Made by a program: the position numbers and the translations under genes. Shown piece after piece: positions 35,795-45,115 of a DNA stretch of 64,000 bases (position 1 is the stretch's first letter; each line of letters begins with the position of its first letter). The stretch comes from Natrarchaeobius halalkaliphilus (GTDB lineage Archaea > Halobacteriota > Halobacteria > Halobacteriales > Natrialbaceae). The notes beneath the pieces are model-generated. The model was not told the DNA's origin, did not search any database, and worked only from the letters and a program-made list of their open reading frames with translations. The stretch is taken from contig NZ_REFY01000002.1 of assembly GCF_003841485.1 (NCBI RefSeq), forward strand, positions 434,001 through 498,000, written 5' to 3'.

Positions 35795-36523
35795 TCAGCG
35801 ACGGCTGGCAGTTTCGCCGCCGTCGACGCCCGCGTCAGTGATCCGGAACTGGGCGGATTCGCCCACCGCTTTCGAGCGGTGTTTCTCGAGCGTCGCCCGC
35901 CGGTTCCCGCCGCGGAACCGCTCGAGTCGAAGAACGACTCCGGTCCAGTGTTCTAACGTGTTCCCCCCGAGCGCACGCGTCCGATCGGAGTCCGGGTCGG
36001 AAAACACCTGGTTCGTCAGGACGACGGCCAGATCGTGCTTTCTGGCGAGCGAGAGGAGGTGTGTCACCTGTCGGGCAACGCGACGAAGGGCTTCTCCGTC
36101 GTCGCCGTCGGCGGTTCGCTCGAGTCGGTAGAACCCCGTCGCGCTGTCGAGGACGATCAGATCCGCCCGCTCAGCGAACCCTTCTGCGTCTCGGACGGCT
36201 TCTGCCTGCTCCTCGAAATCGAGTGCGTCCTCGATGACGATCCGCGAGGCGACCGTTTCGATCGCGGTGGACTCGTCTCCGGGTTCACACTGGGCCGCAA
36301 GCAGTTGCTCGAAGCGGTCGACCGAAACGCCTTCCGTATCGATGTAGACGACGGTGCCACCGTCGACCGCCGTCGCGACTGCAGCCGAAAGCGCCAGGTT
36401 CGTCTTTCCCGCCGCCGGCGGACCGTACAGTTGCGTGACGGCTCCGCGTTCGAACCCTCCGCCGAGTAACTCGTCGACCGGAGTACAGCCGGTTGGAATC
36501 GCCTCGTCGTTCACGACCGGCAT
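35795..36523 (-). CDS. radB: DNA repair and recombination protein RadB
   Basis: A 242-residue RecA-fold protein, shorter than RadA because it lacks the N-terminal HhH domain. It starts PVVNDEAIPTGCTPVDELLG, then has Walker A YGPPAAGKTNLALSAA and Walker B ADLIVLDSATGFYRLERT. The end KHRSKAVGESAQFRITDAG is typical. RadB is a RadA paralogue that assists homologous recombination in archaea. The ATG at 36523 is chosen. It is divergent from the RuvC-like gene, with an 81-base shared promoter. Confidence 0.95.
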   Translation of the reverse strand: MPVVNDEAIPTGCTPVDELLGGGFERGAVTQLYGPPAAGKTNLALSAAVATAVDGGTVVYIDTEGVSVDRFEQLLAAQCEPGDESTAIETVASRIVIEDALDFEEQAEAVRDAEGFAERADLIVLDSATGFYRLERTADGDDGEALRRVARQVTHLLSLARKHDLAVVLTNQVFSDPDSDRTRALGGNTLEHWTGVVLRLERFRGGNRRATLEKHRSKAVGESAQFRITDAGVDGGETASRR

Positions 36524-36604
36524 TCGTAACGTTCGCGCAAAAAGCCCCCGGAACCCGGCCGGCCATCGAGTACGTTTATTCGCATCGGACCCGAATCGGA
36601 ACTC
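36524..36604. promoter_or_regulatory. divergent promoter radB / RuvC-like gene
   Basis: The 81-base gap has GTTTATTCGC (36574-36583) on the + strand, about 22-31 bases before the GTG at 36605. On the - strand, GGCTTTTTGCGCG (near 36534-36546) lies close to the radB start. Both are leaderless-type boxes, so the two genes may be expressed together. Confidence 0.4.
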
Positions 36605-37429
36605 GTGATCGTCGTCGCAACGTCGGACTTCGAACTCTACCACGGCGTCGTCAACGAACTCCGCGATCGCGGGAGTCAGTTTACGACGATCGAACCCGAT
36701 CAGACGCTTCCAGAGCCGACCGACGTGGTCATAACCGGAGCCGATCACGCCGATTCGTTCGACGAGATACCGACGATCGTTGCCGATCCCGACGAGCCAC
36801 GGCTCGCGGTCGATCAGGCGCTTACGACCGTCCGCGGCGACACCGGTCGGACGATAATCGGCGTCGATCCCGGACGGAAACCGGGAATCGCCGTACTCGC
36901 CGGGGAAACGGTCGTCGCCGCGTTTCAGGTTCCGCTGTCGGACGCAGTCGCGGTCATCCAACGAGAGGTGAGCGAGGCCGCCGATCCGCTCGTCCGCATC
37001 GGGGACGGCTCCCGACTGCAGAGTACGGCGCTCGTCAATGACCTCGAGGACGTGCGAGTCGAACTCGTCGACGAAACGGGGACGACCCCCTACCTCGGAA
37101 CCGGTGCCAGGGGAATGGAGGACGTTCTCGCCGCGGTCAACATCGCTCGCCTCGAGGGCGAAGTGGTCGAGGCTCGAGAGATCGAGCCGACGGCAGGCGA
37201 ACTACAGGTCATCAAAGACCGGTCTCGAGAGCGAAGCGAGACGAACCGGGCTATCGACGAATCCCTGGCCAGGCAGGTCGCGCTCGGGGAGTTGACGATC
37301 GAACGGGCGCTGGCCGAACATCGAACTCGCGGCGCAAATCACCGTAACGACGACGGTCGAGAGCGCGGACCGGACGATCGCGAAGAAGACAACGCGTCGT
37401 CGAATCGATCCTCGAGCGAGGACGCGTAG
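36605..37429 (+). CDS. RuvC/YqgF-like RNase H-fold protein
   Basis: A 274-residue protein with a GTG start. The N-terminal 90 residues form a small alpha/beta domain (MIVVATSDFELYHGVVNELR). The core begins IIGVDPGRKPGIAVLAGE, the first strand and Asp of RuvC/YqgF RNase H-fold proteins. VRIGDGSRLQSTALVNDL and VELVDETGTTPYLGTGARG supply later acidic residues. The last 40 residues are an acidic/basic tail. Being divergent from radB, it may resolve or process DNA junctions, which is inference from fold and neighbour. It is unnamed. Confidence 0.72.
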   Translation: MIVVATSDFELYHGVVNELRDRGSQFTTIEPDQTLPEPTDVVITGADHADSFDEIPTIVADPDEPRLAVDQALTTVRGDTGRTIIGVDPGRKPGIAVLAGETVVAAFQVPLSDAVAVIQREVSEAADPLVRIGDGSRLQSTALVNDLEDVRVELVDETGTTPYLGTGARGMEDVLAAVNIARLEGEVVEAREIEPTAGELQVIKDRSRERSETNRAIDESLARQVALGELTIERALAEHRTRGANHRNDDGRERGPDDREEDNASSNRSSSEDA

Positions 37430-37437
37430 TTCGGGTC

Positions 37438-38139
37438 TCAGCGCGTCGTCGCGATCCACATCCGCTGGACCGCCGGTCGGTTGACGAGCCACCATCCCCC
37501 AGCGCCACCGATGCACCCGACGAACGCGAGCCAGCCGTCGGCGCTTCCGGCCGTGACGAGCAGCGCCATCACGCCGAGTACGCCCGCGGTGGCGAACGCA
37601 CGCATCGGCTCCAGACCAGTCGCCTTCGCCGCGAGCAACAGGTATCCGACACCGAATCCGACCGACGCGACGACGTCGACGAGGTAGTGGACGCCAAGAG
37701 CGAGGCGGGAAAAGCCAACGACGGCGATAACGATCGAAGCGATGAGGAGTCGCCCTCGAGCGCTGAACCGATCGCTCCAGTACGCAAGCGATACCCAGAG
37801 GACGGTCGCCGCCATGGTGTGTCCGCTCGGAAAACCGGTTCCCTCTCGCGGGACGGCCTGGAGCGACGCTGGCGGGCGCGGGGAGTCAATCGTCGTCTTC
37901 AACACCAGCGTCAGCGCGAGTCCACCGAGAACGATCGCCACGAGCGTAGCCGTCTCCCTCGAGAGGAGGTGATCGGAGCCACTATCTGCCGATCGGTAGA
38001 CGTCGACGACCACCAGTATACCAAGCACGCCGACGACGACGAGTTCGTCGCCGAGCAACGCCGTTATCTCGAAGATCGGACCGGCCCACTCGGGGAGCAC
38101 CGTGCGGATCAGCTCCGTGACGCCGACGTCTCGGTTCAT
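37438..38139 (-). CDS. PAP2-family membrane phosphatase
   Basis: A 233-residue protein with about six membrane helices. The three catalytic motifs are in order: KTTIDSPRPPASLQ (K-x6-R-P type), GFPSGHTMAATVLW, and SRLALGVHYLVDV. Such enzymes remove phosphate from isoprenoid or phosphatidate lipids at the membrane surface. Archaeal members may recycle the polyprenyl or dolichyl carrier used for glycans, which would suit the glycan locus that starts 330 bases away (inference). The ATG at 38139 gives the normal length. Confidence 0.9.
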   Translation of the reverse strand: MNRDVGVTELIRTVLPEWAGPIFEITALLGDELVVVGVLGILVVVDVYRSADSGSDHLLSRETATLVAIVLGGLALTLVLKTTIDSPRPPASLQAVPREGTGFPSGHTMAATVLWVSLAYWSDRFSARGRLLIASIVIAVVGFSRLALGVHYLVDVVASVGFGVGYLLLAAKATGLEPMRAFATAGVLGVMALLVTAGSADGWLAFVGCIGGAGGWWLVNRPAVQRMWIATTR

Positions 38140-38470
38140 TGTGAGTGATCGCCACCGTTCGATCGGTGCGGAAACGGAAGAGTGGATGACCAGTATTTCG
38201 GCCCGCAAGTTAACTCTTTCACCGGAGAATCCGGTCGGAGAGGGAGTCGTGAATCGATCGGAGAAAAGCAGCGAGCCGATCGAACACTCACTCGACCGAC
38301 GACAGTGACTGCCCGAACGGAGAGGCCGATGGGACAGTCATCAGGTGTGTAGTGACGTACAGTGGTTACGATAGGTCCTGCCGAGAATCGCGAGGAGTAC
38401 TCGGCGGTCCTAAGGTAACAGGCAATTACAGGGAGCAGCTATTTAGGCGACTTTGGAATGGTCGTAGCAC
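38140..38470. promoter_or_regulatory. intergenic region with promoter of the glycan locus
   Basis: A 331-base gap between the divergent PAP2 and nucleotidyltransferase genes. I see no coding frame that looks real. TATTTAG at 38440-38446 is a TATA box about 25-31 bases before the ATG at 38471. The remainder is ordinary GC-rich DNA without obvious repeats. Confidence 0.45.
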
Positions 38471-39244
38471 ATGCACGCTGTCGTCCTCGCGGCCGGAAAA
38501 GGAACTCGTCTGCGGCCGCTCACCGAAGACAAGCCGAAGGCACTCGTCGAAGTCGACGATCGACCGATCATCGAAGACGTCTTCGATAACCTCCTCGAGA
38601 TCGGTATCAGCGAACTGATCGTCGTCGTCGGTCATCTCAAAGAGCAGATCATCGATCGGTACGGCGACGCGTACGAAGGCGTTCCGATCACGTACGCACA
38701 CCAGCGCGAACAACTCGGACTGGCACACGCGATCCGCCAGGTCGAGCCACACGTCGATGACGACTTCGTGTTGATGCTCGGTGACAACGTTTTCCGAGCG
38801 AACCTGGCGGACGTCGTCAATCGACAACGGGAAGCACGGGCCGACGCCGCGTTCCTCGTCGAGCAGGTTCCGTACGACGAGGCCTCCCGGTACGGCGTCC
38901 TGGATACGAACGAGTACGGCGAGATCGTCGAAGTCGTCGAGAAACCCGCGGAGCCGCCATCGAACCTCGTGATGACCGGGTTCTACACGTTCACGCCGGC
39001 GATCTTTCACGCCTGCCACCTCGTCCAGCAGAGCGACCGCGGCGAGTACGAACTCCCCGACGCGATCGATCTGCTGATCCAGTCCGGACGAACGATCGAC
39101 GCGATTCGGATGGAAGGATGGCGAGTGGACGTCGGCTATCCCGACGATAGGGACCGCGCGGAAACACAGTTACGACAGGAGACGGGCCCCCTCGTCGAAT
39201 CTTCGACGGAATCCGAACAGCCCACGGAATCCACAACGGACTGA
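38471..39244 (+). CDS. sugar-nucleotide synthesis nucleotidyltransferase (RmlA/AglF type)
   Basis: A 257-residue enzyme joining a sugar-1-phosphate to a nucleoside triphosphate. The start MHAVVLAAGKGTRLRPLT with DKPKALVEVDDRP is the signature (G-x-G-T-R-L-x-P-L-T, Lys). DDDFVLMLGDNVFRANLAD holds the metal Asp, and VVEKPAEPPSNLVMTGFYTF is the sugar-binding part. AglF of Haloferax, a glucose-1-phosphate uridylyltransferase for N-glycosylation, is the closest named type. The nucleotide and sugar are not certain. Six bases separate it from the next gene, the epimerase, so it heads an operon. Confidence 0.9.
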   Translation: MHAVVLAAGKGTRLRPLTEDKPKALVEVDDRPIIEDVFDNLLEIGISELIVVVGHLKEQIIDRYGDAYEGVPITYAHQREQLGLAHAIRQVEPHVDDDFVLMLGDNVFRANLADVVNRQREARADAAFLVEQVPYDEASRYGVLDTNEYGEIVEVVEKPAEPPSNLVMTGFYTFTPAIFHACHLVQQSDRGEYELPDAIDLLIQSGRTIDAIRMEGWRVDVGYPDDRDRAETQLRQETGPLVESSTESEQPTESTTD

Positions 39245-39250
39245 TCCCGG

Positions 39251-40270
39251 ATGACGAACGTTCTCGTTACCGGCGGTGCCGGATTCATCGGCTCGCACCT
39301 CGCCGCGTCGCTTCTCGAGGCGGGCCACACCGTTACCGTCCTCGATCCGCTCGATCCGTACTACGATCTCCGAATCAAAACGCACAATCTCGAACGGTGT
39401 CGCGAGATCGGCGGTGATTGCTTCCAGTTCATCGACGGATCGATCACCGACGAAGAACTCGTTCACTCGGTCGTTTCGAGTCACGATATCGAGGTCGTCT
39501 ACCACCAGGCTGCTCAGGCGGGCGTTCGAACGAGCGTCGAGAACCCGAAAAAACCCCACGAGATCAACACGACCGGGCTGCTTACGCTCTTGCTCGCGGC
39601 CGATGAACACGGCGTCCACCGGTTCGTGAACGCGTCGTCCTCGTCGGTCTACGGCGAGGTGGAGTACTTACCATACGACGAGGACCACCAGACGGTTCCA
39701 CGAAGTCCCTACGGCGTGACCAAGCTCACCGGCGAACATTATTGTCGTCTCTGGAACGAGATCTACGACGTTCCGACCGTAAGCCTCCGTTACTTTACGG
39801 TGTACGGTCCACGGATGCGTCCGAATATGGCGATTACCAACTTCACCTCGAGGTGTCTCAACGGGGATCCGCCGATCGTCTACGGGGATGGCCAGCAGAG
39901 CCGCGATTTCACCTATATCGACGATATCGTCGATGCGAACCTCAGTTTGCTCGAGACGTCCGACTGTGACGGCGAGGTCGTAAACGTCGGCTCGACGCGG
40001 ACGATCACGATCGAAGAACTCGCAAACCACGTCATCGCTGAAACGAACGCCGCGGTCGGGATCGAGTATGCGGACGCCAGAGAAGCCGATGCACGCCACA
40101 CACACGCCGACGTTACGAAAGCTGGTGAGTTACTCGATTACGAACCGACGACCGGAATTCGCGACGGCGTTTCGCAGTTCGTCGACTGGTACCGTTCGAA
40201 TCGTGAGTGGTACGAGCCGCTGGTCTTCGCATCACGGGCGGGAGAGTCCTCGCCGTCCCAGACGTCGTAA
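39251..40270 (+). CDS. NAD-dependent epimerase/dehydratase, UDP-sugar 4-epimerase type
   Basis: A 339-residue SDR-extended enzyme. NAD is bound at VLVTGGAGFIGSHLAASLLE, the catalytic Ser is in NASSSSVYGEVEYLPYDE, and the Tyr-Lys pair is in SPYGVTKLTGEHYC. RYFTVYGPRMRPNMAI and YGDGQQSRDFTYIDDIVDAN match UDP-glucuronate or UDP-glucose 4-epimerases. It follows the nucleotidyltransferase, so it likely modifies the sugar nucleotide that enzyme makes. Its stop overlaps the next gene's start (TAATG). A related gene decayed at 45115-45836. Confidence 0.92.
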   Translation: MTNVLVTGGAGFIGSHLAASLLEAGHTVTVLDPLDPYYDLRIKTHNLERCREIGGDCFQFIDGSITDEELVHSVVSSHDIEVVYHQAAQAGVRTSVENPKKPHEINTTGLLTLLLAADEHGVHRFVNASSSSVYGEVEYLPYDEDHQTVPRSPYGVTKLTGEHYCRLWNEIYDVPTVSLRYFTVYGPRMRPNMAITNFTSRCLNGDPPIVYGDGQQSRDFTYIDDIVDANLSLLETSDCDGEVVNVGSTRTITIEELANHVIAETNAAVGIEYADAREADARHTHADVTKAGELLDYEPTTGIRDGVSQFVDWYRSNREWYEPLVFASRAGESSPSQTS

Positions 40271-42717
40271 TGGCTGACGAAGCCGATCCCGACGCGATCG
40301 CTGAGGCCACGGCGTCGTTTCGCGATCAATACGACGACGGAGAGCACACGCTCGAGACGGTTCTCTCGGTCGACGACGAGTACGAAACCTGGACGTTCGA
40401 CGATCTTCCGCTCGATTCAGGAATCTTCGGGGAGCTCGTCTCTCGCGGTATCGTGAGGAAACGCGACGGCGAGTACCGTATCTCGAGTCGCGAAGGCGTC
40501 CGGGCCGGACTCGAGGGGAGAGCGGTATCCACGGTGGACCAGGACGATCCGCGGCGTGCTCTCTCGAGTCCGATCGCACTCGACGTGCGTGCAGGAGCGG
40601 CACTCGTCTGTGCGCTCGCCTTCCTGTTCGGAATGCGGGTGCTGAACTATCGGTCGGTGGTGCGTGGCGAACACGTCGTTTCCCCGGCGAACGATCCCTA
40701 CTACTACCGGTACTGGATGGAAACTCTGCTTTCGGAGTCGGACGGAATCACGGATACGACCGTCGTCACGGACATGCCCGACGCCGCCGCCTCGCGCCGA
40801 CCGCTGACGCACGCTTCGAATTGGGCGCTTGCCGAACTCCTCGGCGGCGATCAGTGGGCTGCGGACATGGTCGCCGCCTGGCTCCCGGTCGTCGCGACCC
40901 TCGCGCTCGGAATCGTCGTCTACTGGCTCGCCCTGATCGTCACCGACGACACTCGAGTCGGGATCGCATCGGTCGGTCTCCTCGCACTCACGCCGGTACA
41001 CGCGGTCTACACGAGCATCGGCTTTCTCGAGCACCGCCCGTACCAGTACCTCTGGATTGGGGTGACGATTCTATCGCTCGCCTGGCTGGCCGTCGACGTG
41101 CAGCGGCGGCGAGAACGTGCGTCGAGACCACGAGTAGCGATCCGTGAGCACCTGCTGTGTCCGTGGACGTGGATCGCCGCAATCGTTCTGGGGATCGCAC
41201 TGGCGTTCTCGGTGCACTCCTGGGGTGGGTCGATACTGCTGTTCGTTCCCCTCGGCGCGTACGCCGGACTGAAAATCGCTCTCGACGTTCGGGCGGGCCT
41301 CCCACCGATGGCCGGGAACGCGCCGCTGCTGGTCGGAGTCGGCATCGGCGGAGCGATCACCGTGCTCTTGCACGTTCGGTGGGGCTGGCACGAACCGTTC
41401 ACCGCCGTCGTCTCTTCGATCGTCGTCGTCGGCATCGTGGCCGTCGCCGCCGTCGGAGAGCTGTGGCACCGCCTCGAGTGGCCCACTCTCGGAATCCTCG
41501 CCTTCGAAGGCGGAATCGCCGCTGTCGGCGTCAGTGCACTGTGGTATCTCCGCCCCGATGAGTGGACGCGACTCGAACAGCGAGCCGAGGACCTGTTCGC
41601 TCGGGAGGGTGCGACGGAAACCGGGTCGCTGTTCACGACGGAAAACGCGGTCGTACTCGAACCGATGGCCCAGCTCGGACCCACGTTTTACATCGCGATC
41701 GCCGTACTGGGGTGGGCCGCCTGGACCGTCTCCCGACGGTACGATCCGGCGTGGGGGGTGCTCGCCGTCTACAGCCTATTCTGGCTCGTGCTGGCGGCGT
41801 TTCAGGTTCGCTTTGCGGCACAGCTGTCGATCGTGGTATCGGTCCTGGGTGGATTGGGACTCGTCCACCTGCTGGCGTGGCTCGATCTCGTCCGGACTCC
41901 AGTTCCGTTCCGAGAGTCCACCGCGAGCGCTCGAGATACGGTTGGACCGAGCGCTCGTGATACCGCGGCCGACGGGGGCGACCGCGAGCCGAGTATCGCT
42001 CTCCCGGAGGACGGGCGCACGCTCGGAGCACTCATCTGGATCGCGTTGCTGGTCTGTGGGTTGAGCCTGATTTTCGTGCCGACGTTGAGTGCCCAGACGG
42101 TCCACAGCGACGCACAGTTCGAGGCCGCGATGGCTATCGACGACCACGCGGCCGACCGAGAGACCCCGAAGACCTTCGTGTTGAGCGAGTGGGGCGACAA
42201 CCGCATGTACAACTACTTCGTCAGCGGCGAATCCTCGAGTTACTGGTATGCTTCCCGACACTTCGAGGAGTTCAGGACTGGCGGAGATCCCGACGGCTGG
42301 TACGAGGAGTTCAACGAGAGCGACGTCGGATACGTGGTCCTCACCGAAGCGGGGGGATACGACGAGCGAAATGCACAGCGACAGCTCCACGACGAACTCG
42401 GAACGGGCAGCGACGGAGAGACGCCGCTCGAGCACTATCAGGCGGTCTACGTCGACGACGAGGTGACGGCCTTCGCGGTGGTTCCAGGTGCCACGATCAC
42501 TGCAGACGGTGAACCGGGCGAAGAACTGTCGCTCGAGACCGAGGTACCCGTCTCGGGCGAAACGGTTACTTACGAACGAACGGCTACCGTCGACGACGAC
42601 GGAACGCTGGCGGTGACGGTACCCTATCCCGGAGAGTACACCGTCGGTGAACGAGAGATCGACGTCCCAGCGCGAGCCGTCGAAACCGGGTCGGTACTGG
42701 AACTCGAGCAGTCCTGA
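40270..42717 (+). CDS. STT3/AglB-like oligosaccharyltransferase homologue with altered motifs
   Basis: An 815-residue membrane protein. A soluble N-terminal part of about 100 residues resembles a winged helix (WTFDDLPLDSGIFGELVSRG with IVRKRDGEYRISSRE). Then come about 12 membrane helices and a C-terminal extracellular domain. In the first outer loop DPYYYRYW (near 142) matches the STT3 D-x-Y-Y motif. The second outer loop has EHRPYQYL (near 253) where AglB usually has D-H-H. Where STT3 has W-W-D-Y-G it reads SEWGDNRMYNYF (near 640). The fold is clear but catalysis is uncertain. Its neighbours are sugar-nucleotide genes. Confidence 0.8.
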   Translation: MADEADPDAIAEATASFRDQYDDGEHTLETVLSVDDEYETWTFDDLPLDSGIFGELVSRGIVRKRDGEYRISSREGVRAGLEGRAVSTVDQDDPRRALSSPIALDVRAGAALVCALAFLFGMRVLNYRSVVRGEHVVSPANDPYYYRYWMETLLSESDGITDTTVVTDMPDAAASRRPLTHASNWALAELLGGDQWAADMVAAWLPVVATLALGIVVYWLALIVTDDTRVGIASVGLLALTPVHAVYTSIGFLEHRPYQYLWIGVTILSLAWLAVDVQRRRERASRPRVAIREHLLCPWTWIAAIVLGIALAFSVHSWGGSILLFVPLGAYAGLKIALDVRAGLPPMAGNAPLLVGVGIGGAITVLLHVRWGWHEPFTAVVSSIVVVGIVAVAAVGELWHRLEWPTLGILAFEGGIAAVGVSALWYLRPDEWTRLEQRAEDLFAREGATETGSLFTTENAVVLEPMAQLGPTFYIAIAVLGWAAWTVSRRYDPAWGVLAVYSLFWLVLAAFQVRFAAQLSIVVSVLGGLGLVHLLAWLDLVRTPVPFRESTASARDTVGPSARDTAADGGDREPSIALPEDGRTLGALIWIALLVCGLSLIFVPTLSAQTVHSDAQFEAAMAIDDHAADRETPKTFVLSEWGDNRMYNYFVSGESSSYWYASRHFEEFRTGGDPDGWYEEFNESDVGYVVLTEAGGYDERNAQRQLHDELGTGSDGETPLEHYQAVYVDDEVTAFAVVPGATITADGEPGEELSLETEVPVSGETVTYERTATVDDDGTLAVTVPYPGEYTVGEREIDVPARAVETGSVLELEQS

Positions 42718-43026
42718 GTTGTGTCGAGCGGTGCGGCGCGTGAAAAGCACCGTATTGGTCGGGTACACTCGGGTTTCGGCCCGAAACGGTGCTCTTACCG
42801 ATACTTCACATCACCGAGACCGGCCGACTGTTCCGCCAGAACGCAGTGCTCGGTGTGAGGAATCAGTCAGTCGAACACGGACATACAATACGTGTATCGG
42901 TATCGTCCAGCACATCGTTTCAGCTCCGGAACATGCAATTGTGTCAGACTGAAAAACTTTCGGTAGTCGACGCTCTCGAGAAAACATCAAATGGAATATA
43001 GTATCTGTTGGTGAGGCACGCAGTGA
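42718..43026. other. intergenic region, promoter of the glycosylphosphotransferase gene
   Basis: A 309-base gap. GAATATAGTATC (42994-43005) is a TATA-like box about 22-33 bases before the ATG at 43027. I see no convincing gene; the short frames present have no haloarchaeal amino acid bias. No repeat was seen. Confidence 0.4.
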
Positions 43027-44457
43027 ATGGTCACCGGCTGGCAGTACCGAACGGTAAGTGTACTCGGCGTACTGGTGCTTACCATCGGTGCCGTCGCACT
43101 AGCGAACCATCCGACGGCCCAGCTCTTGTTCACGACCTACGTTCCCGTGTTTAACCGACTCGAGGTAACCGTGTTGAGCGACCGGTCGCTGTACTGGGCG
43201 ATCACGCTGAGCGTCGTCGCGGTCGGGTGCAGTCTCGTTCCGCTGTACAAGCCCCAGCCACGTCGCGTCCTCGATACCGTCGTTCTCTCTCAAAAGCGTA
43301 TCCTCGTCGCCGGTCTCGCGATTGCAACGCTCGGATACTTCAACTGGTCTCATCGCCTCCCACGGGCGACGCTCGTGATGACCTTCGCCATCCTGGGTAT
43401 CGTCGTTCCCGCGTGGTTCGTCTGGATCCGCCGACGCCCGCCCGAGGAGGCCGACCGGACGCTCGTCGTTGGCGACGACCTGGAACAGATCGAACGCATC
43501 TCGCCGTCGGTTTCGGTCCCCGTTCTTGGCTACCTCTGTCCGTCCGTCGTGAACGTTCGCGGCGAGCCCACATCCGTCGAGACCGCAGCCGACGGCGGCG
43601 TCACCGTCGGCGACGGCGGCGAGCGGGACCGACTCGAGACCCCGAACCGTCTCGGTGGCCTCTCGCGCCTCGAGAACGTCCTCTGCGAGTACGACGTCGA
43701 CACCGTCGTACTCGCGTTCCTCAATGCCGACCGCGCGGAGTTTTTCGGCGCGCTCGATACGTGTCACGACCACGGCGTGTCCGTGAAGATCCACCGCGAG
43801 TACGCCGACAGCGTGCTCGTCTCTGAAGGTGACGTCGGCGAGATCGTCGACGTCGACCTCGAGCCGTGGGACCCGCTCGATCACCTCTACAAGCGCGTCT
43901 TCGACGTCGCGTTCGCGACCGTGGGGCTCGCGGCGTTCGCCCCGCTGTTCGCCGTGATCGCGCTCGCGATCAAACTCGACAGCTCCGGGCCGGTGCTGTA
44001 CAGCCAGGACCGCACCGCCGGCTTCGGGGAAACCTTCCCCGTCTACAAGTTCCGGACCATGGTCCCGGAGGGCGAGTCGGTCACTCCCTCCGAAGACGAG
44101 GAGAACGACCGGATCACCGGCGTGGGACGGGTGTTGAGGCGGACACATCTCGACGAGCTTCCCCAACTGTGGTCGATCCTGGCGGGCAACATGAGCGTCG
44201 TCGGCCCGCGGGCCGCGTGGACCGAAGAGGAGGTCCTCCTCGAGGAAGACGCGCCGGCGTGGCGAAAGCGCTGGTTCGTCAAACCCGGACTGACCGGACT
44301 GGCACAGGTGAACGACGCGTCCAGTACCGATCCCGAAACGAAGCTGCGCTACGACCTCGAGTACATCCGACGCCAGTCGTTCTGGCTCGACCTGAAGATC
44401 GTCGTGCGGCAGGTGTGGAGGGTGCTCGAGGACGTGCTCGAGATGCTCGGCCCATGA
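43027..44457 (+). CDS. polyprenyl glycosylphosphotransferase (WcaJ/WbaP type), glycan-initiating
   Basis: A 476-residue protein. The N-terminal half has about four membrane segments and a soluble CoA-binding-like domain. The C-terminal sugar transferase domain has LYKRVFDVAFATVGLAAFAP (membrane entry), the catalytic stretch YKFRTMVPEGESVTPSED, RRTHLDELPQLWSILAGNMS, VGPRAAWTEEE and FVKPGLTGLAQVND. The enzyme transfers a sugar phosphate from a nucleotide sugar to a polyprenyl (dolichyl) phosphate, the first step of a surface glycan. It precedes the decayed epimerase/dehydrogenase operon. Confidence 0.94.
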   Translation: MVTGWQYRTVSVLGVLVLTIGAVALANHPTAQLLFTTYVPVFNRLEVTVLSDRSLYWAITLSVVAVGCSLVPLYKPQPRRVLDTVVLSQKRILVAGLAIATLGYFNWSHRLPRATLVMTFAILGIVVPAWFVWIRRRPPEEADRTLVVGDDLEQIERISPSVSVPVLGYLCPSVVNVRGEPTSVETAADGGVTVGDGGERDRLETPNRLGGLSRLENVLCEYDVDTVVLAFLNADRAEFFGALDTCHDHGVSVKIHREYADSVLVSEGDVGEIVDVDLEPWDPLDHLYKRVFDVAFATVGLAAFAPLFAVIALAIKLDSSGPVLYSQDRTAGFGETFPVYKFRTMVPEGESVTPSEDEENDRITGVGRVLRRTHLDELPQLWSILAGNMSVVGPRAAWTEEEVLLEEDAPAWRKRWFVKPGLTGLAQVNDASSTDPETKLRYDLEYIRRQSFWLDLKIVVRQVWRVLEDVLEMLGP

Positions 44458-44599
44458 ACCCGATCGATAGTACGCTGGTGGACGTGTTCACTCAGTTACC
44501 AGGTAGCTGGTGGGGCCGCTCGATGATTTCGTCGCAGGCGTTCAGCTTCCGGCGGGCAGACGGGCGAGACAACAACGCTGGCTTCAACGAGGCTCGTTA

Positions 44600-45115
44600 T
44601 AGATGACAGCAAGCCGACCTCCCCTCTCCGTACTGATGTCGGTCTATCGCGACGAAACGGCCGACCACGTACGAACGGCGCTCGAAGCTCGTCCTGACGA
44701 TCTCGTCGGCCGCATCCGGGTAGACCGTGCTGGAACAGACGCAGAGAATTCCCCGGTCGGGAACGTATTTGGCGACGGTACGGCGCGCGATTCGGACGGC
44801 GCTCATGTCCGGCTCGTCGCCGTTCATGTCGGTCGGGACGGCGATGATGAAGGCGTTGGCCTCGAATGGCATGTGGGATCCGTGGTCGGTTCGAGGCCCG
44901 CCTCGAGCGCCCGCGCCACGTCGCAGTCGGAAATATCGTCGACGTGCGACGATCCGTCCCGGAGGTCGGCCATTCGGTCCTCGTCGATGCCGAAGTCGAC
45001 AACGTTGAATCCCGCCGCGGAGAAGTGACACGCCGGCAGGAGTCTGACGTAGCCGATGCCGACGACCACGACGGTCGCTGTTCGATCATCGGTTTTTTCG
45101 TTCGGGAGGCGTCAT
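44600..45115 (-). pseudogene. decayed UDP-sugar 6-dehydrogenase (wecC-like) fragment
   Basis: The - strand shows, in two different frames, the start of a nucleotide-sugar dehydrogenase. First come VVGIGYVRLLPACHFSAAGF and DEDRMADLRDGSSHVDD, then, after a shift near 44875, EANAFIIAVPTDMNGDEPDM and SSTVYPDAADEIVR. The ATG at 45115 overlaps the stop of the epimerase pseudogene, but six A residues (T at 45093-45098 on the + strand) put the following residues out of frame; removing one A restores the match. The NAD loop reads G-I-G-Y-V-R where relatives have G-Y-V-G. The gene breaks off around 44600-44660, without the catalytic Cys half. An intact homologue is at 48693. Confidence 0.85.
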
